Shown here one piece after another: positions 1 to 11,596 of a stretch of 64,000 nt of DNA; positions within the stretch are counted from its first letter, which is position 1, and each line of letters opens with the position of its first letter. This stretch comes from Rhynchopus sp. YZ270_cl-10 (taxonomy: Eukaryota > Euglenozoa > Diplonemea > Diplonemida > Diplonemidae), in NCBI GenBank assembly GCA_964035575.1, contig OZ037908.1, positions 930,001 to 994,000 of the forward strand, read 5' to 3'. The position numbers were made by a program, and so were the translations under genes. The notes under the pieces were generated by a model that searched no databases, had not been told where the DNA came from, and was given only the letters and a program-made list of their open reading frames with translations.

Positions 1-2
1 TT

Positions 3-3000
3 GTAGTTCTTGCCTTTGGCCCTTACGTTGATGGAACGACACCCGAGGAAACTGCCGCACCCGCGACTGAGGTGCCACCACCAGATGGGCTGACCTGCAA
101 CTATTCTTCGGTGTTGAACAGCACAGTCTGCGAAAACTGCTCCACCTTCAAGACAGACCCTCAAGCCCCAACATGGTACGAACGGAGCTGCGAGCTGCAC
201 CTTACCGAGAAGGAGAGCTTCTGCATTACACAGCTGTTTTCTTCACAGCTTTCTAGCCACGAAGGCGACAGCAGCATCGCACACGAGGTAGAACACAACA
301 ACGCACCCTACAGCATCATTGTCATCTTCGGAGCCTTTGGGGTTGGCGCCATTGTTCGCTTCCTCTTCAAAGATACGTCTATACCTTATACCGTAGTTCT
401 CTTCCTCATTGGAATGAGCTGGGGTGGTCTCGGTGCAGGAATGGGCGACGGTCTCAAAGATTATACAGAGTTGGGAGATATGAACCCGCACCTGATTTTT
501 CATGTTTTCCTCCCAGTGTTGATATTTGAAAGCGCGTTTGCGATGCAAATCAGCATTTTTAGAAAGGTGTTTTGGCAGTGTCTCTGTCTAGCAGGTCCGG
601 GGCTGTGTATAGCATCGTTTTTAACGGCAGCTGCGGCGAAAGGGTCTTTTTATTTTATTGTCGATTATGGGTGGAGTTGGGAGGCGTGTCTGCTGCTGGG
701 GACGGTCCTTTCGGCGACGGACCCTGTGGCGGTGGTGGCATTGCTGAAGGAGCTGGGTGCGTCCCCTACCATCTCAACTCTGATCGAGGGCGAGTCGCTC
801 TTCAACGACGGCACTGCCATCGTTATCTTCAACGTCCTCAAATCCGCCGTAGTGATGTCCTCGACCTGCAAGGTGATGGAGGCCCCCTGCTGTGCAGAGT
901 ACGCGACCTGGACCGCAAACCACGATACCCATGACGACTCTCTCTTCGATATGGATGCATGCCTCCTCGACCGCCACCCCGTAAACTGCAGCATTCCGGA
1001 CTCCGCCAGTGAAATCACGCTTCAGTTCTTCAAGACTGCCCTTGGAGGCCCATTGGTTGGCATGGTTGTCGGTATGTGGATTTGAGGGCTTTTTTTTTTT
1101 TGGCCTTTTTTACGTCTTTCTATCATGAGAGAGAGAGAAGAATATAATTTATATTACCCCTAACCTTAACCTGCAATACTAACACATAGGGGTAACGACA
1201 TCACCCCTGAACAGTCATTTTGCAAAGAGACAAGATAAGACATCCAAAATCCTTCAAACCCAACGCGATAACGATAAAAAGGATGAGCACATTCAAATTT
1301 TTCAAATTTTTCTCATTATTTTCCCCCACAATTTCCCCCCAATTTTCTTATTTTTTCTCTCTCTCAGGTGCCATAGCGGTGCTCTCAATCCAACGTGTAT
1401 TCAATGACGCGCTGATTGAGGTTACGATCACCATGGTGTCTGCGTATGTGACGTTTTTCCTTGCAGAAGGGATCCTCGAAGTCTCCGGTGTGCTTGGCGT
1501 GGTGGCGTGCGGGCTGATGTTCTCCTTCCACCACCACTCCATCTCCCCTGAGGTCGAGCACACGATGCACCACTTCTGGGAGATCATTGTGTACCTCACG
1601 AACACAATGATCTTCATGCTTGCAGGCATGATCGTCTCGCTCAAGGCTTTTGAAACCTTTTCCATCAAGGACCTCTTCTTCCTTCTCATTCTCTACGTCG
1701 CCATCAACCTCGCGCGGGTCATCGTCTTGTTGATGTTCATCCCCTTATTCAACTGCCTTTTCGAATACAAAATCTCCTTTGGAGAAGCAGTACTCATTGC
1801 CTGGGGCGGCCTCAGAGGGGCAGTAGGGCTTGCCCTAGCGCTGGTCGTCCAAGCTGATGAAGGTGTGGTGTCGCAAACGGTACGACAAAAATTCATTTTT
1901 CATGTAGCCGGTATCGTAATCCTCACACTCTGCGTGAATGGGGTGACCACCCGAAGGGTGGTTCAGTTTTTCAAGCTGAATCAGATCCCAAAACGCAGCA
2001 AAATCATGATGCACGATAGGTGGAAGGCGTTGCTTTATGAAAACCGTGAGGCAATACAGGACCTAAGAAGGGATGCGTTGTTTTACGATACTAATTGGAA
2101 GATCCTGCACCAGCTTACGGATCTCGGGGACAAATCGCTTCCGTCAGATAAACACATCGATCCTTACAACAAAAAGGGTGCGGTCCTGACGCGCACTGAC
2201 GCAGACGTGAGAGAGGAGTCCAAATATGTGTATCTCAACTCTGTACAGGGGAGCGTGCATCGGTTTTACCGGGAAGGTACGTTGGAGGCGGGGTGTGCAA
2301 GGAAGTTGCTTCGGATTGTAGATAAGCTGAGGGACCAGCCGTTGGACGCGGTGCAAGAAAACCCGGAGTCCTGGATGCAGGAGGATATGTTGCATAAGTT
2401 TTTTGAGCTGCGGTGGATCAGCGACCCCTCAGACGTGGTTGGCGGGCTCTCGCAGTGGTACCTCCTGCGCACCTGGGTGAAGGCGTTTCATATTACCCTG
2501 GGGTTCCGCGCTTCGCACGACGCTCTCGCTGAGCGCGCTGCGTTGCTGCTCCCAGCAAGCGAGACCGGGCGTGTACTGCAACACTGCAAGCGTGTAGCGC
2601 ACAGGGCAACAGAGGACGCTGAGAAGGCTATCCTGCAAAGACCTGACATATCCTGCATGATCAAGGTATGAATGGAGAGTTAAGAGATTAAAATGGTCAA
2701 AAAAAAAATCAATGAAACAGACAAAGCACGCATCTCGCTACGTTTTGAACCATATGGACAATATGCTTGCGAAGTTTGAAAGCGAAGGCAGGCTGGATGC
2801 TGAGGTATGTGCAAGAGCCCCATAAAAAAAACTGGGATAAGAAAGAAGAAAAACACACACACACACCTTCAACGCCGTTTGCATTACTTCTGCTAACCCC
2901 CACACACAACACACACCTTTAGCAAAATATATCCACTCGAGAACCACCTCAAAAAAACACACACACACACACCTGGGGCCATATTCTACGCAAAAAATGC

Positions 3001-3011
3001 TCCTATTATCC

Positions 3012-3048
<37 letters not shown>

Positions 3049-4875
3049 ATACCTACTTTTTTCCACACAAACAGGACCGCACCGCCCTTGCCCACGAAGT
3101 CTCCCTCCGCATGAAGAACCTACGCAACTTCCCTCCAACACTTGCCCCGTGCACACCTGAAGAGGCACTTGTCGTATGTCCACCCCACCACCACCACCCT
3201 TTCCACCACCACGAACCCAACCCCACAGGCCACCCGATGGTTCCAACAGGCCCCCCGGGCCGCCCAGGACGACCTGATGGGTGCGTTGCGCTTAGGCTCC
3301 ATCAGCGAGGTAGAGCTGGCGCGTTCGCAGCGTGTCGAGAAGGGGTCCACGAAGAACCTCTCCGGGGTCTACCTGGTGGTGGCGGGGGTCGTGCAGATCC
3401 GGGTGGGTCTGAACGCATTCTCCTTTTCAAGCGGGTACACTCTAGGCCTGCAACAGCTTCTTTCGCCTGATGGGGAGGTTAATGGGCGACGCTTTTCAGA
3501 TGTATGGACGGAGACAAAGTGCAGGCTTTTATATATCCCTGCACACCACCTTACGAAGCTCGTTGAGCGATATGAAGCGTTGAGCCACGCTCTATGGTAC
3601 GAATGTGGACGGTACAGCACAGAAATTCTGATGTTAATGGAACAACAAACCAGAACAGACCGCGACAGCCAACGTGCCATTGCAAACCTCTGCGCGAAAG
3701 GAACCACCGAGCTTGTTCTTGACCCGGAGATCTACGCACCCACCGCTACGCGAAAAATCAAAATCCCGCAGGGCTGCACCGTCTCCATCCTCCGCGGCGA
3801 ATGCTGGGAGTACGAAGTGGAGAGGGGCGATGCACTCCTCCAAAGCACCTCGCTAGCAGAAGAACCGCTCGGCCTGGAGGAGCCTGAGCTGGAGAAGGTC
3901 AACTCCCTGCGGTTCCCCTGCCTCATCTCCTCTACATACAAATTCGCCACCTTCACCGCAAACGCAATAATCTTTGTCGTTCCATTAGAACAACGCATCG
4001 GAGACCAAGCACGGCGCCATTGGGGACGACTCCGTGCAAAGGCAAAAGCGATCCGCCTTTGGGTCGGTCTTCGCGGAGAATTCTACGCCCGCGACGCTCT
4101 CGCCGTCGCTCTTGGCAGAGAAATCCGATCGCACACACCAAACTCTCGTACCTCCCGTCCTCCTTCTCTTGCCCGAGGTTCGCTCTCATTTCAAGCACTC
4201 CCTCCACTTCAACCTCACCGTCTCCTCTCCGACCCATCTTCAGGGAGCATGGACCGGGATAACCTATTAGACAAACTTCTTCTCGAAACCGGGTCCCCCA
4301 CGCTCCCGGTAAGCAACCCTGAGAAGGATGCGGCGAGAGACCTCGAGGCGTTGAAGGCGGAAAACCGTTTGCTGCAAAGTACTTTAAAGAAATCGGCGCC
4401 GCCGTCGCTGCTCTCCAGAGGGTTGGGGATCAAACGAGGTGCTGTCGACCTTGCAGACCCATTTAGTATGAGTGGGTCACCATTGGGGCGTGGGTCGTAT
4501 GGAGGTGGTGTCATGAGCTTTCCTCAGTCCCCTGTGCAATCTACGCATGGGACCGCAACGGCAACCGGAAGTGGAAGCCATATGGAAGGAATATCAAGCG
4601 AGATTCGCCAGCTGGATACCCTCAGGAAAGACGGTTTGATTACAGAATCTGAGTTTACAATGGCGAAGAGGAAGCTGCTTGGGTTAGGGGGAGGAGGGGG
4701 AGGGGGAGGAGGAGGGAGCAGTACGGAGACCGCCAGTCCGCAGTCCTCGCCGTTGGGAAGTCCGTCGCGTGCGTCGCGTGCTGATGCTGCGCCAACGACA
4801 TCTCTCCTCCATCCAAGTGCACCAACAATAGAGGAATTGAAAGCAAAATATTTAGGGGACCCCAGTTTTCTGTGA
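3..4875 (+). CDS. Na+/H+ antiporter, CPA1/SOS1 type, with cNBD-like and SHOCT domains (5' partial, five exons)
   Basis: Plasma-membrane-type sodium/proton exchanger. The reading frame is open from base 3, so the start lies outside the window; VVLAFGPYV at the edge may be the end of a signal peptide. Exons 3-1071, 1368-2665, 2721-2804, 3075-3173 and 3229-4875 join in frame to 1398 residues. The exchanger core shows TDPVAVVALLKELG, then IEGESLFNDGTA, where the Asn-Asp pair is the ion-binding site of this family, and WGGLRGAVGLALAL. After about a dozen hydrophobic segments comes a long cytosolic tail. GVYLVVAGVVQI through LLYIPAHHLTKLVER (about 3366-3575) resembles a cyclic-nucleotide-binding beta-roll, as in SOS1 and sperm-type exchangers; I cannot confirm ligand binding. 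Near the end, IRQLDTLRKDGLITESEF followed by a KRKLLG helix end is a SHOCT domain, followed by a Gly run and a Ser/Pro-rich tail. The family call is secure; the regulator role is inferred. Confidence 0.93.
1072..1367 (+). other. Intron 1 of the antiporter gene
   Basis: 296 nt, GTATGT donor and CTCTCTCAG acceptor. It splits a Gly codon (phase 1) and restores VVG-AIAVLSIQRV, a continuous exchanger helix. The 5' part holds stops in the upstream frame, and the 3' half is pyrimidine-rich. Confidence 0.9.
2666..2720 (+). other. Intron 2 of the antiporter gene
   Basis: 55 nt, GTATGA donor and AAACAG acceptor, phase 0. It joins SCMIK to TKHASRYVLNHMDNML in an open helical exon. Confidence 0.85.
2805..3074 (+). 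other. Intron 3 of the antiporter gene, CA-microsatellite rich
   Basis: 270 nt, GTATGT donor and CAAACAG acceptor, phase 0. It contains four or more separate (CA)n tracts, the longest about 3013-3047. It joins GRLDAE to DRTALAHEVSLRMKNL. Confidence 0.85.
3174..3228 (+). other. Intron 4 of the antiporter gene
   Basis: 55 nt, GTATGT donor and CCCCACAG acceptor, phase 0, very CCA-rich. It joins TPEEALV to ATRWFQQAPRAAQDD. The frame also happens to be open through the intron, so retention cannot be excluded from sequence alone. Confidence 0.8.
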
Positions 4876-5267
4876 GGGAAATGTGTTGTATCATGTAACG
4901 AAGTGAGAGGGTTTTTTGTATAAGTCAAACTTTATATTTTTGGGGGGAGGTAAGGGAGAAGGGGAGAGAGTAGGAGACGGCTTTTGTGTGGATCAATTAG
5001 AGATGAATAAAATCTTGTGTGTGTATGTTTTTTTTTTTTTTTTTTTGAAAAATCAGTCACAATGGGTAAATTCCTGTGGAACATTGCCCATATCTGTGTT
5101 GTATGCATCGGTTTCTAAACGTAGATTTAGAAATCGTTTTGTTTTTTTCTCCCCCAGAAAAGACAGAAAATATAAAAGAAAATGAAAGGAAAAATAATAC
5201 AGAGTGCACTGTTTACATCTCTCTCAGACTCTGTTAAATTCCAAAGGAAATATTGCAGTTTTTTTTT

Positions 5268-8011
5268 CACGGGTTGCCTACGATCGTAGTACGATCGTTT
5301 ACGATCGTACCAAAAAACGATCGTAACGATCGTAAAATATCGTACTACGATCAACTACGATCGTACTACGATCGTAAACGATCGTAGTACGATCGTAGTA
5401 CGATCGTAGTACGTTTGCCAAACGAAATAACGAATATCGCTTGAAATACCGTTCGATATTCCTTGCATGGTGTGCATGAAGCACACACAAGGTATATCAA
5501 ACGATAATCAATCAGATAAAACGTTACATCATTGGAAAATTGTTGGCACCGCCGCCCTGTCTTCGTATTTATTACGTCGACAGGCCAAACAACGTTGGGC
5601 TCAGAAGAAGCAGTGCTAGACAGTCACTGGGGATCAACATGAGAACCAACTCCCAACAACACAGGCTACCGAAGTAGCACGTGGGGTGTTGCGGGTGTTT
5701 GGGGTGAAAGAAAATCGATTTTGGTAAGTTCCAGCAGAAAATTCTTAAGTTTGCACTAGTCGAGAAGGGTTACCACTGCTCACCGAGCGGTGCACCCATT
5801 TAAGGGTGGAGAAGCGTGACACGCACATACAAGTATGCACGTTACTTCAACAAAGGCTGAATTCTGGTAATTCTAAGGGATGTGAATTACAGCCACCACA
5901 TGGTTGTCATTAGGTTACTACCTTCGTCGTAAACGTATACAAAGGTTTCGCCCCCTTCTCTTTCATGCAAACTTAAGAAAATTCTGAAGTAACTACAACC
6001 TGGCGTGCGGGTACAGATGCATTGCTTTGTTCTTTCCTCAAAGTCATGTGTGATCTCTCGGGTCTGTACTAAAGTCAGTGTTTAGATAAGCATCCACTTG
6101 ACTCGTTCTAACAACCGTTGAAATCTAGAACAAAACAATACACTGCCCCTTCTCACACCAAGCCGCCATGCTTCAAGAGCATGCCCTGGGCAAAAATTAC
6201 TGTGACAAAATTAGTTTTCTGGGGGAACGCAATATTTTATTGTGCCCAGTCCTCCGCAAGCAGAGGACAGACTTTCCGGATCCCGAAGTCGAATTTCTTG
6301 CACTAGCTATGCTCCCTGGGTTAATGGCTATAGCAGTGACTGACAGAGTGTTCCCACTCCCCTTTCCACCCCATATGTTCGCTCGTTCTGCACAGTTGGT
6401 TCTCGATGTTGCACTCGCGATACCTGTTTAAAAGTGAAGTTGTGAGTGGTGGGGAATTTAAAGAAGGTGATTTCTTTAAAAAATAAGTTGGCCTGAGGGT
6501 GTAAAATATTGTTATGGAGACTTTTTGGAGGAAATGCGAGTCGACGGCCTTATTTTGTTGAATATTCACCAGAAAGTTAAACATATTTACATACCTTGTC
6601 TTGCGCCTTCGCTGCTGTCAAGGTGCCTTCTCTGGGTACCCAGTACCCAGTACCCATAATACCCAAAATAATTTAGGATAATACCCACTGGGTATTATCC
6701 TTTTTTTTTATTTGTTTCAATACTCCAAGGAATTTGCTAAGGAAAAGTCGATATTGTGCAGTAGTGCATATGGTTTACCCCCAGATCGTCAAAACACCCG
6801 ATTTTTGCGTTTTTTTGCACTTTTTGGTGCCCAAAAACCCAACTCAGGGGTCGAAATTTTCCCGAAAAAAAAAATTTTTTTTTTTTGAGATTTTTCGATT
6901 TTTTGACAAGGCGCTGGCCCATACAAAATGCACTGGTGGTACAGAAAATGACTGGGGAATTAACTCTAGATGCTCAAAACAGCCCAATTCTTGCCTTTTT
7001 TGACTTTTTGGTCCCAGAAGGGTACCTAGGGTGTAGTGAGCAGGCCTCAAAACACTTGTGAAAAAAAAAAATTGGGATTTTTTTTTTTGAGATTTTTTCA
7101 AAAATCGACTTGTCTTTGGTAAAAATCACGAAATTTTGGGTTCGCGGAACCGCGTTTTAGACCCCCCTAGATGCTCTAAAGTGCCAAATTTTGCTTTTAA
7201 TGGCCTCAAATCGTCGAAATTAGCCCAATATAGGGGCAAAAAAAAAAATTCGAGGGTCTAGGTATGGAGAGCGAGCACCTTAGAAGGAGGATCGTACTAC
7301 GATCGTACTTTGATCGTAGTACGATCGTAGTGCGATCAAAAAAGAGCTACGATCGTAAGAGATCGTACTACGATCGTAGGCAACCCGTGTTTTTTTGAGA
7401 TTTTTCGATTTTTTGACAAGGCGCTGGCCCATACAAAATGCACTGGTGGTACAGAAAATGACTGGGGAATTAACTCTAGATGCTCAAAACAGCCCAATTC
7501 TTGCTTTTTTTGACTTTTTGGTCCCAGAAGGGTACCTAGGGTGTAGTGAGCAGGCCTCAAAACACTTGTGAAAAAAAAATTGGGATTTTTTTTTTTGAGA
7601 TTTTTTCAAAAATCGACTTGTCTTTGGTAAAAATCACGAAATTTTGGGTTCGCGGAACCGCGTTTTAGACCCCCCTAGATGCTCAAAAGTGCCAAATTTT
7701 GCTTTTAATGGCCTCAAATCGTCGAAATTAGCCCTATATAGGGGCAAAAAAAAAAAAATTCGAGGGTCTAGGTATGGAGAGCGAGCACCTTAGAAGGAGG
7801 ATCGTACGATCGTACTACGATCGTACTACGATCGTTACGATCGTAGTACGATCGTTTACGATCGTACTACGATCGTACTACGATCGTTACGATCGTAGTA
7901 CGATCGTTTACGATCGTACTACGATCGTACTTTGATCGTAGTACGATCGTAGTGCGATCAAAAAAGAGCTACGATCGTAAGAGATCGTACTACGATCGTA
8001 GGCAACCCGTG
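5268..8011. mobile_element. Large TIR element with GATCGTA palindrome arrays
   Basis: The left end begins CACGGGTTGCCTACGATCGT and the right end is its inverse (ACGATCGTAGGCAACCCGTG, ending at 8011). T-runs flank both ends, so the target duplication cannot be read. Just inside each end are clustered copies of the palindromic word GATCGTA/TACGATC (5280-5412, 7290-7378, 7800-8000). The right arm is duplicated: about 510 bp from 6881 recurs from 7391, and each copy ends in the full terminal sequence (7389 and 8011). No transposase or other protein is recognisable inside, so this looks like a non-autonomous DNA transposon of unknown superfamily. Confidence 0.75.
6881..8011. repeat. Tandem duplication of the element's right arm
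   Basis: Copy 1 is 6881-7389 and copy 2 is 7391-8011, nearly identical. Copy 2 is about 112 bp longer, mainly through extra GATCGTA units at 7806-7925. Each copy starts at TTTTTTGAGATTTTTCGATT and ends with GGCAACCCGTG. Confidence 0.85.
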
Positions 8012-8748
8012 TTTTTTTGTTTTTTTTTTGTTTGCAATTTGTCGGATGTGTTACACGAGAGGCACAATCATCTTACAAGTTTTTTGGCCTCAAAGAGGTT
8101 TCCTCTTCACAGGGGCCAGTTTGATTGATTGCAGTAATAAAAACATCTCCACAGAATATTTTATTACACACTTTTACGCACAACGGTTTTCTCTCTCAGT
8201 GTTGCTCATCCTCATACAAAAAAGAAAAAAATCAAAGAAAAGTCAAAGAAAAATTATGCAAAAAAAAACGAACATTATATTGTGTGGTGCCTGCGTCCCA
8301 GAGGCGTTTGCACTTGTCAATTTCACTTCCCCCTTTTTTTTCCAGAACACTTGAAAAGGTGAATGTGTGCCCATCCACACGGACACATTCTTAAAAGAAA
8401 TATGAGTATACGCAGGAAGGTGTATTCGTCAGCTTTTCTTTCAAGCATTATGTTCTTTGTTTATCTTCTTCTCCACACACACCCGTCAAAGCTTACCATC
8501 CCTGGGCACTATGCATTGAAGTGTAAACGGCCCAGTTGAAAGTAGCCGTCTCCCTTGCAGGTTACTTCGTATCACTGCGTCCACCGAATGAACGGCGATG
8601 CGTTTTCACTTTTAACTCTTTCAAGTCAAAGTATCAAGAAAAGTGTTCCCTTCATCCACAACGGGAGGGTGCGTCTGTCGTAAAGGAAACAGACCCCCGT
8701 CCGACCCAGTAAACCCTTTAGAAAAATGGCATAATTTGTGTCTTTTTT
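8012..8748. repeat. Spacer made of short hairpin modules
   Basis: No gene seen. It holds an H3-type module (ACACGAGAGGCACAATCATC at about 8053), a block at 8085-8190 recurring at 15376-15475 (with AAGAGGTTTCCTCTT hairpin), an H5-type module at 8284-8345 (GCCTGCGTCCCAGAGGCG) and a diverged H5-like one at about 8565-8630. Confidence 0.5.
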
Positions 8749-9708
8749 GTGTGTTTTTTTAGGGCATTTTTGGGAAATATTTTTGTACCGGAAATAGTTT
8801 GGACCCGTATTCAGTTTTTATTTGGCGGAATCCTCTTCTGCCATCCAGCAGGGCTCAAGCGCAGTGGCCTACCCGAGGCGGACTTCAGCGATAAATGCCC
8901 CTTATGCCTCATCCAGGTTACATGCCACACACGCCACCTACTGTGGCACTGCAGCATTGTGCACACACCGGCGTTCACTGCCCTACATGCGTCGGCCATC
9001 AGCCTCTATGGCAAGGGGCTTCCCACCTGCTTTGTGCTGCACGGCATTGTGCCCTCCAATGTGAGCAAGGTGACGGTAAAGGAGGTACAGTCTCTTCTCC
9101 TCGATGCCGTCACCACGATCGACACGACCCTCTCAAATCCAGCGGATGTGGCCCCGGCTGTACATCCTTGGGATCTCACATTTGCTGCCTCCAAACGGGA
9201 TACCCCCTTCCGCACGTATCTGACCAAGCTACAACCTAGTTTTTCCTCCACCTATAGGGAGGCGTTCACTTTGAAAGCTTTCCTGTGGTGGGTGATTACG
9301 CTCGAGTGGAGCAAAGAACCCCGCGACGTGTCGTGTGTCGAGCTCGCGGTCGACTTCGAATTGCGCACAAGGGTCTTCCTCGCCAAACAGACCTCTAATA
9401 TCCGCGAGCGTGGGCGGGTCATGCAAAGGCTCATCGTCAAGGCTAACATGCGAGCTTTAACAGCGAAACTCCGCCGCGCCCCATTCCCTGGTGTGAAGAG
9501 GGATCGTGTGCACTCCCTCCGTTCCGTCGGCGCCCCAGCGCTCATCGGATTCAGCAGACGCCCAGTGTTGTGTGCCAAAACACGTGCTTTTCTTGAATCT
9601 TTAAATCATGTTGTTCCCCCTTCCCGATCAGGGTGGGGTAATGACTGTATACCTGCCTACAGCTTCCCTGTAAACCAAACCCAAGCGCAACACTCCGGGG
9701 TTCGATAA
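8749..9708 (+). pseudogene. 3' fragment of a LINE (non-LTR retrotransposon) ORF
   Basis: The 319-residue open frame carries CPLCLIQVTCHTRHLLWHC at about residues 50-68, the C-x2-C-x-H-x-C pattern of the zinc-binding domain (zf-RVT) that follows reverse transcriptase in many LINEs. The C-terminal third is Arg-rich and helical. The reverse transcriptase and endonuclease are absent upstream, so I read this as a 5'-truncated copy, the usual LINE fate. The frame ends at 9708 and runs into a strong hairpin (GGGTTCGATAACCC flanked by ACACTCCG and CGGAGTGT) and then an H5 module, which may be the element's 3' tail. The family was not identified. A host zinc-finger gene is the less likely alternative. 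Confidence 0.55.
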
Positions 9709-9722
9709 CCCGCGGAGTGTCA
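9692..9722. repeat. Perfect-arm hairpin at the LINE 3' end
   Basis: ACACTCCG and GGGTT pair with AACCC and CGGAGTGT around a CGAT loop. A related core (GGGGGTTTTCGATAACCC) recurs near 30486-30503. Confidence 0.6.
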
Positions 9723-9775
9723 GTGCCTGCGTCCCAGAGGCGTTTGCACTATCAACTTCACTTTATTTTTGGTAC
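9715..9775. repeat. H5 hairpin module
   Basis: GTGCCTGCGTCCCAGAGGCG followed by TTTGCAC folds on GTGC/GCAC and is followed by ATCAACTTCACTT and T-runs. Nearly the same block is at 8284-8345. Confidence 0.55.
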
Positions 9776-9787
9776 TCTTTTTTTTTT

Positions 9788-10030
9788 GCAACTGACGCGC
9801 TGGAGAGGCCCTGGCCAAACATGGCGTGTTAGGGGAAATATATTCGTCGCACAGATTAGATCAGAGACCCCACCCGATATGTTTCTCATTTTACCTCTTT
9901 TGTGCTCCGCCACCGACACTCCCATTTTCTGTACTTCAGGCAATACTCATATACCATCACACACTGACACAGTCCGCGTGTGCTGGAAACAATCAATTTT
10001 TTCAAAAAAAAAAAAAAAAAAAAAAAAAAC
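9788..10030. repeat. Split direct repeat A1
   Basis: Begins GCAACTGACGCGCTGG and ends in a poly-A run. It matches 14356-14622. In this copy the A-run sits in the loop of a hairpin (GTCCGCGTGTGCTG with CAGCACACGCGGAC). Confidence 0.9.
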
Positions 10031-10069
10031 AGCACACGCGGACAAAAATATATTTTCAGAAACAATACA

Positions 10070-10505
10070 GAAACAGAAAAAGCAGGGGAGATACAGAAGA
10101 AAAAGCAAAAGCAGGGACTACGAGCCAGACTCTAAAAAGGATACAGAAGTAAAAAGGGACTACGAGCCCAACTCTAAAAAGGATACAGAAGTAAAAGCAA
10201 AAGCAGGGACTACGAGCCAGACTCTTAAAAGGATACAGAAGTAAAAAGGGACTACGAGCCCAACTCTAAAAAGGATACAGAAGTAAAAAGGGACTACGAG
10301 CCCAACTCTAAAAAGGATACAGAAGTAAAAGCAAAAGCAGGGACTACGAGCCAGACTCTTAAAAGGATACAGAAGTAAAAAGGGACTACGAGCCCAACTC
10401 TAAAAAGGATACAGAAGTAAAAAGGGACTACGAGCCCAACTCTAAAAAGGATACAGAAGTAAAAGCAAAAGCAAAAGCAGGGACTACGAGCCCAGAAAGG
10501 AGCCT
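10070..10505. repeat. Tandem repeats in the element leader
   Basis: Units of about 40 bp built on GGGACTACGAGCCCAACTCT and AAAAAGGATACAGAAGTAAA, some with an extra GCAAAAGCA, repeated about ten times between A1 and the gag-like frame. Confidence 0.85.
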
Positions 10506-10537
10506 AGGGACCACGAGCCCTTTTTCAAACCGTCAAC

Positions 10538-11581
10538 ATGGCCCTTACCCGGGACGACTTCCCCGCCAACGCGCACGACGTTGAGTGGGCGCAGGTGGAG
10601 GTGGGCAGAGCAGAGGGGCAGCCGGCAGAGGCGGCGGCGGGATGCGTGTTCCCGAGCTGCGCCACGGTGCACGGAGGAGGCGCAAACTGCTGGCGCTGCG
10701 GCCACCGCACTACGGTGACATGCATCCGCAACGTACTCCCGCAGGGCCAAACACGCACGGAGTTCACGGATGGCATTCTGGAGTTGGGGTGGTCGTGTCC
10801 AGTGTGTGAGTGGATACGCGCTTTCGCGATCCCACTGGACGACGCCGTGAGCAACGCTTCTGACCCGGCACCGGATATCCCAGCACAGCAGAACGCAGCA
10901 CAACAGCAGCAACAACCACAGAACGCACCACAGCAGGACATGATGGTGATCCTGATGCAGATGAGGGACCAGATGGTTGCGTTGAACGGCAGGATGACGG
11001 CGTTGGAGGAACAGCGAAACCTCGCACTACCCCAGGGTTTCCATGCAGAGGTGGTCGGGACATGGAAAAACGTACACGTACCCCAGGTGAAGACACTGAT
11101 CAGGACGGAAGTTAGCAAAGTATTCAAAGAATACGCACTTCCTGCAAACCTTGATGTGGCCCGCGAGCACGAGGTAGAGATGAGACGCAATTTCGATTTC
11201 CTCGACACCACTCTAAACGCTTTAAAACCAAACCCAGCAGACAACGGGGGGACGATGGCGGTGTTGCACAGGGTAGTGGTGACCATGTCCGCCTCCACCC
11301 ATCTGGGCATATACGGCAGGAACATCCGTCTGACGTACGAGAAGAGGGCAAACGGCTATCTCCCCGAAGCTTTCACCGTGCAGCTGCAGACGCGTATGTT
11401 GGAGCAGCTGGTAGAGGCGGGGAAGAATAAAAAGAAGGAGTACAACCGAAACAACGACCGAGGCACTACGGGGGGTTACCGAGGGGACACAAACCAAAAC
11501 GACAGGAAGAGGGACTACGACCGTACCAGCGACCGACGCACCGAGAACCAGGGAAAGGGGGGACGCGGGGGGAAGAACTGA
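10538..11581 (+). CDS. Gag-like protein of the retrotransposon
   Basis: 347 residues. The N-terminus is Cys-rich (CVFPSCATV, CWRCGH, CPVCEW), resembling a zinc-binding region. A Gln-rich linker and a short coiled-coil-like helix follow (MVILMQMRDQMVALNGRMTA), and the C-terminus is Arg/Lys/Asp/Gly-rich, as expected for nucleic-acid binding. It is called gag-like by position and composition; no capsid fold can be claimed from sequence alone. Confidence 0.65.
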   Translation: MALTRDDFPANAHDVEWAQVEVGRAEGQPAEAAAGCVFPSCATVHGGGANCWRCGHRTTVTCIRNVLPQGQTRTEFTDGILELGWSCPVCEWIRAFAIPLDDAVSNASDPAPDIPAQQNAAQQQQQPQNAPQQDMMVILMQMRDQMVALNGRMTALEEQRNLALPQGFHAEVVGTWKNVHVPQVKTLIRTEVSKVFKEYALPANLDVAREHEVEMRRNFDFLDTTLNALKPNPADNGGTMAVLHRVVVTMSASTHLGIYGRNIRLTYEKRANGYLPEAFTVQLQTRMLEQLVEAGKNKKKEYNRNNDRGTTGGYRGDTNQNDRKRDYDRTSDRRTENQGKGGRGGKN

Positions 11582-11596
11582 CTGCCTTACGCGCAG

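Noticed and set aside
9717-10244. 175-residue frame over the left terminal repeat and leader array
   Set aside because: A translation of terminal-repeat and tandem-repeat DNA; no protein features.
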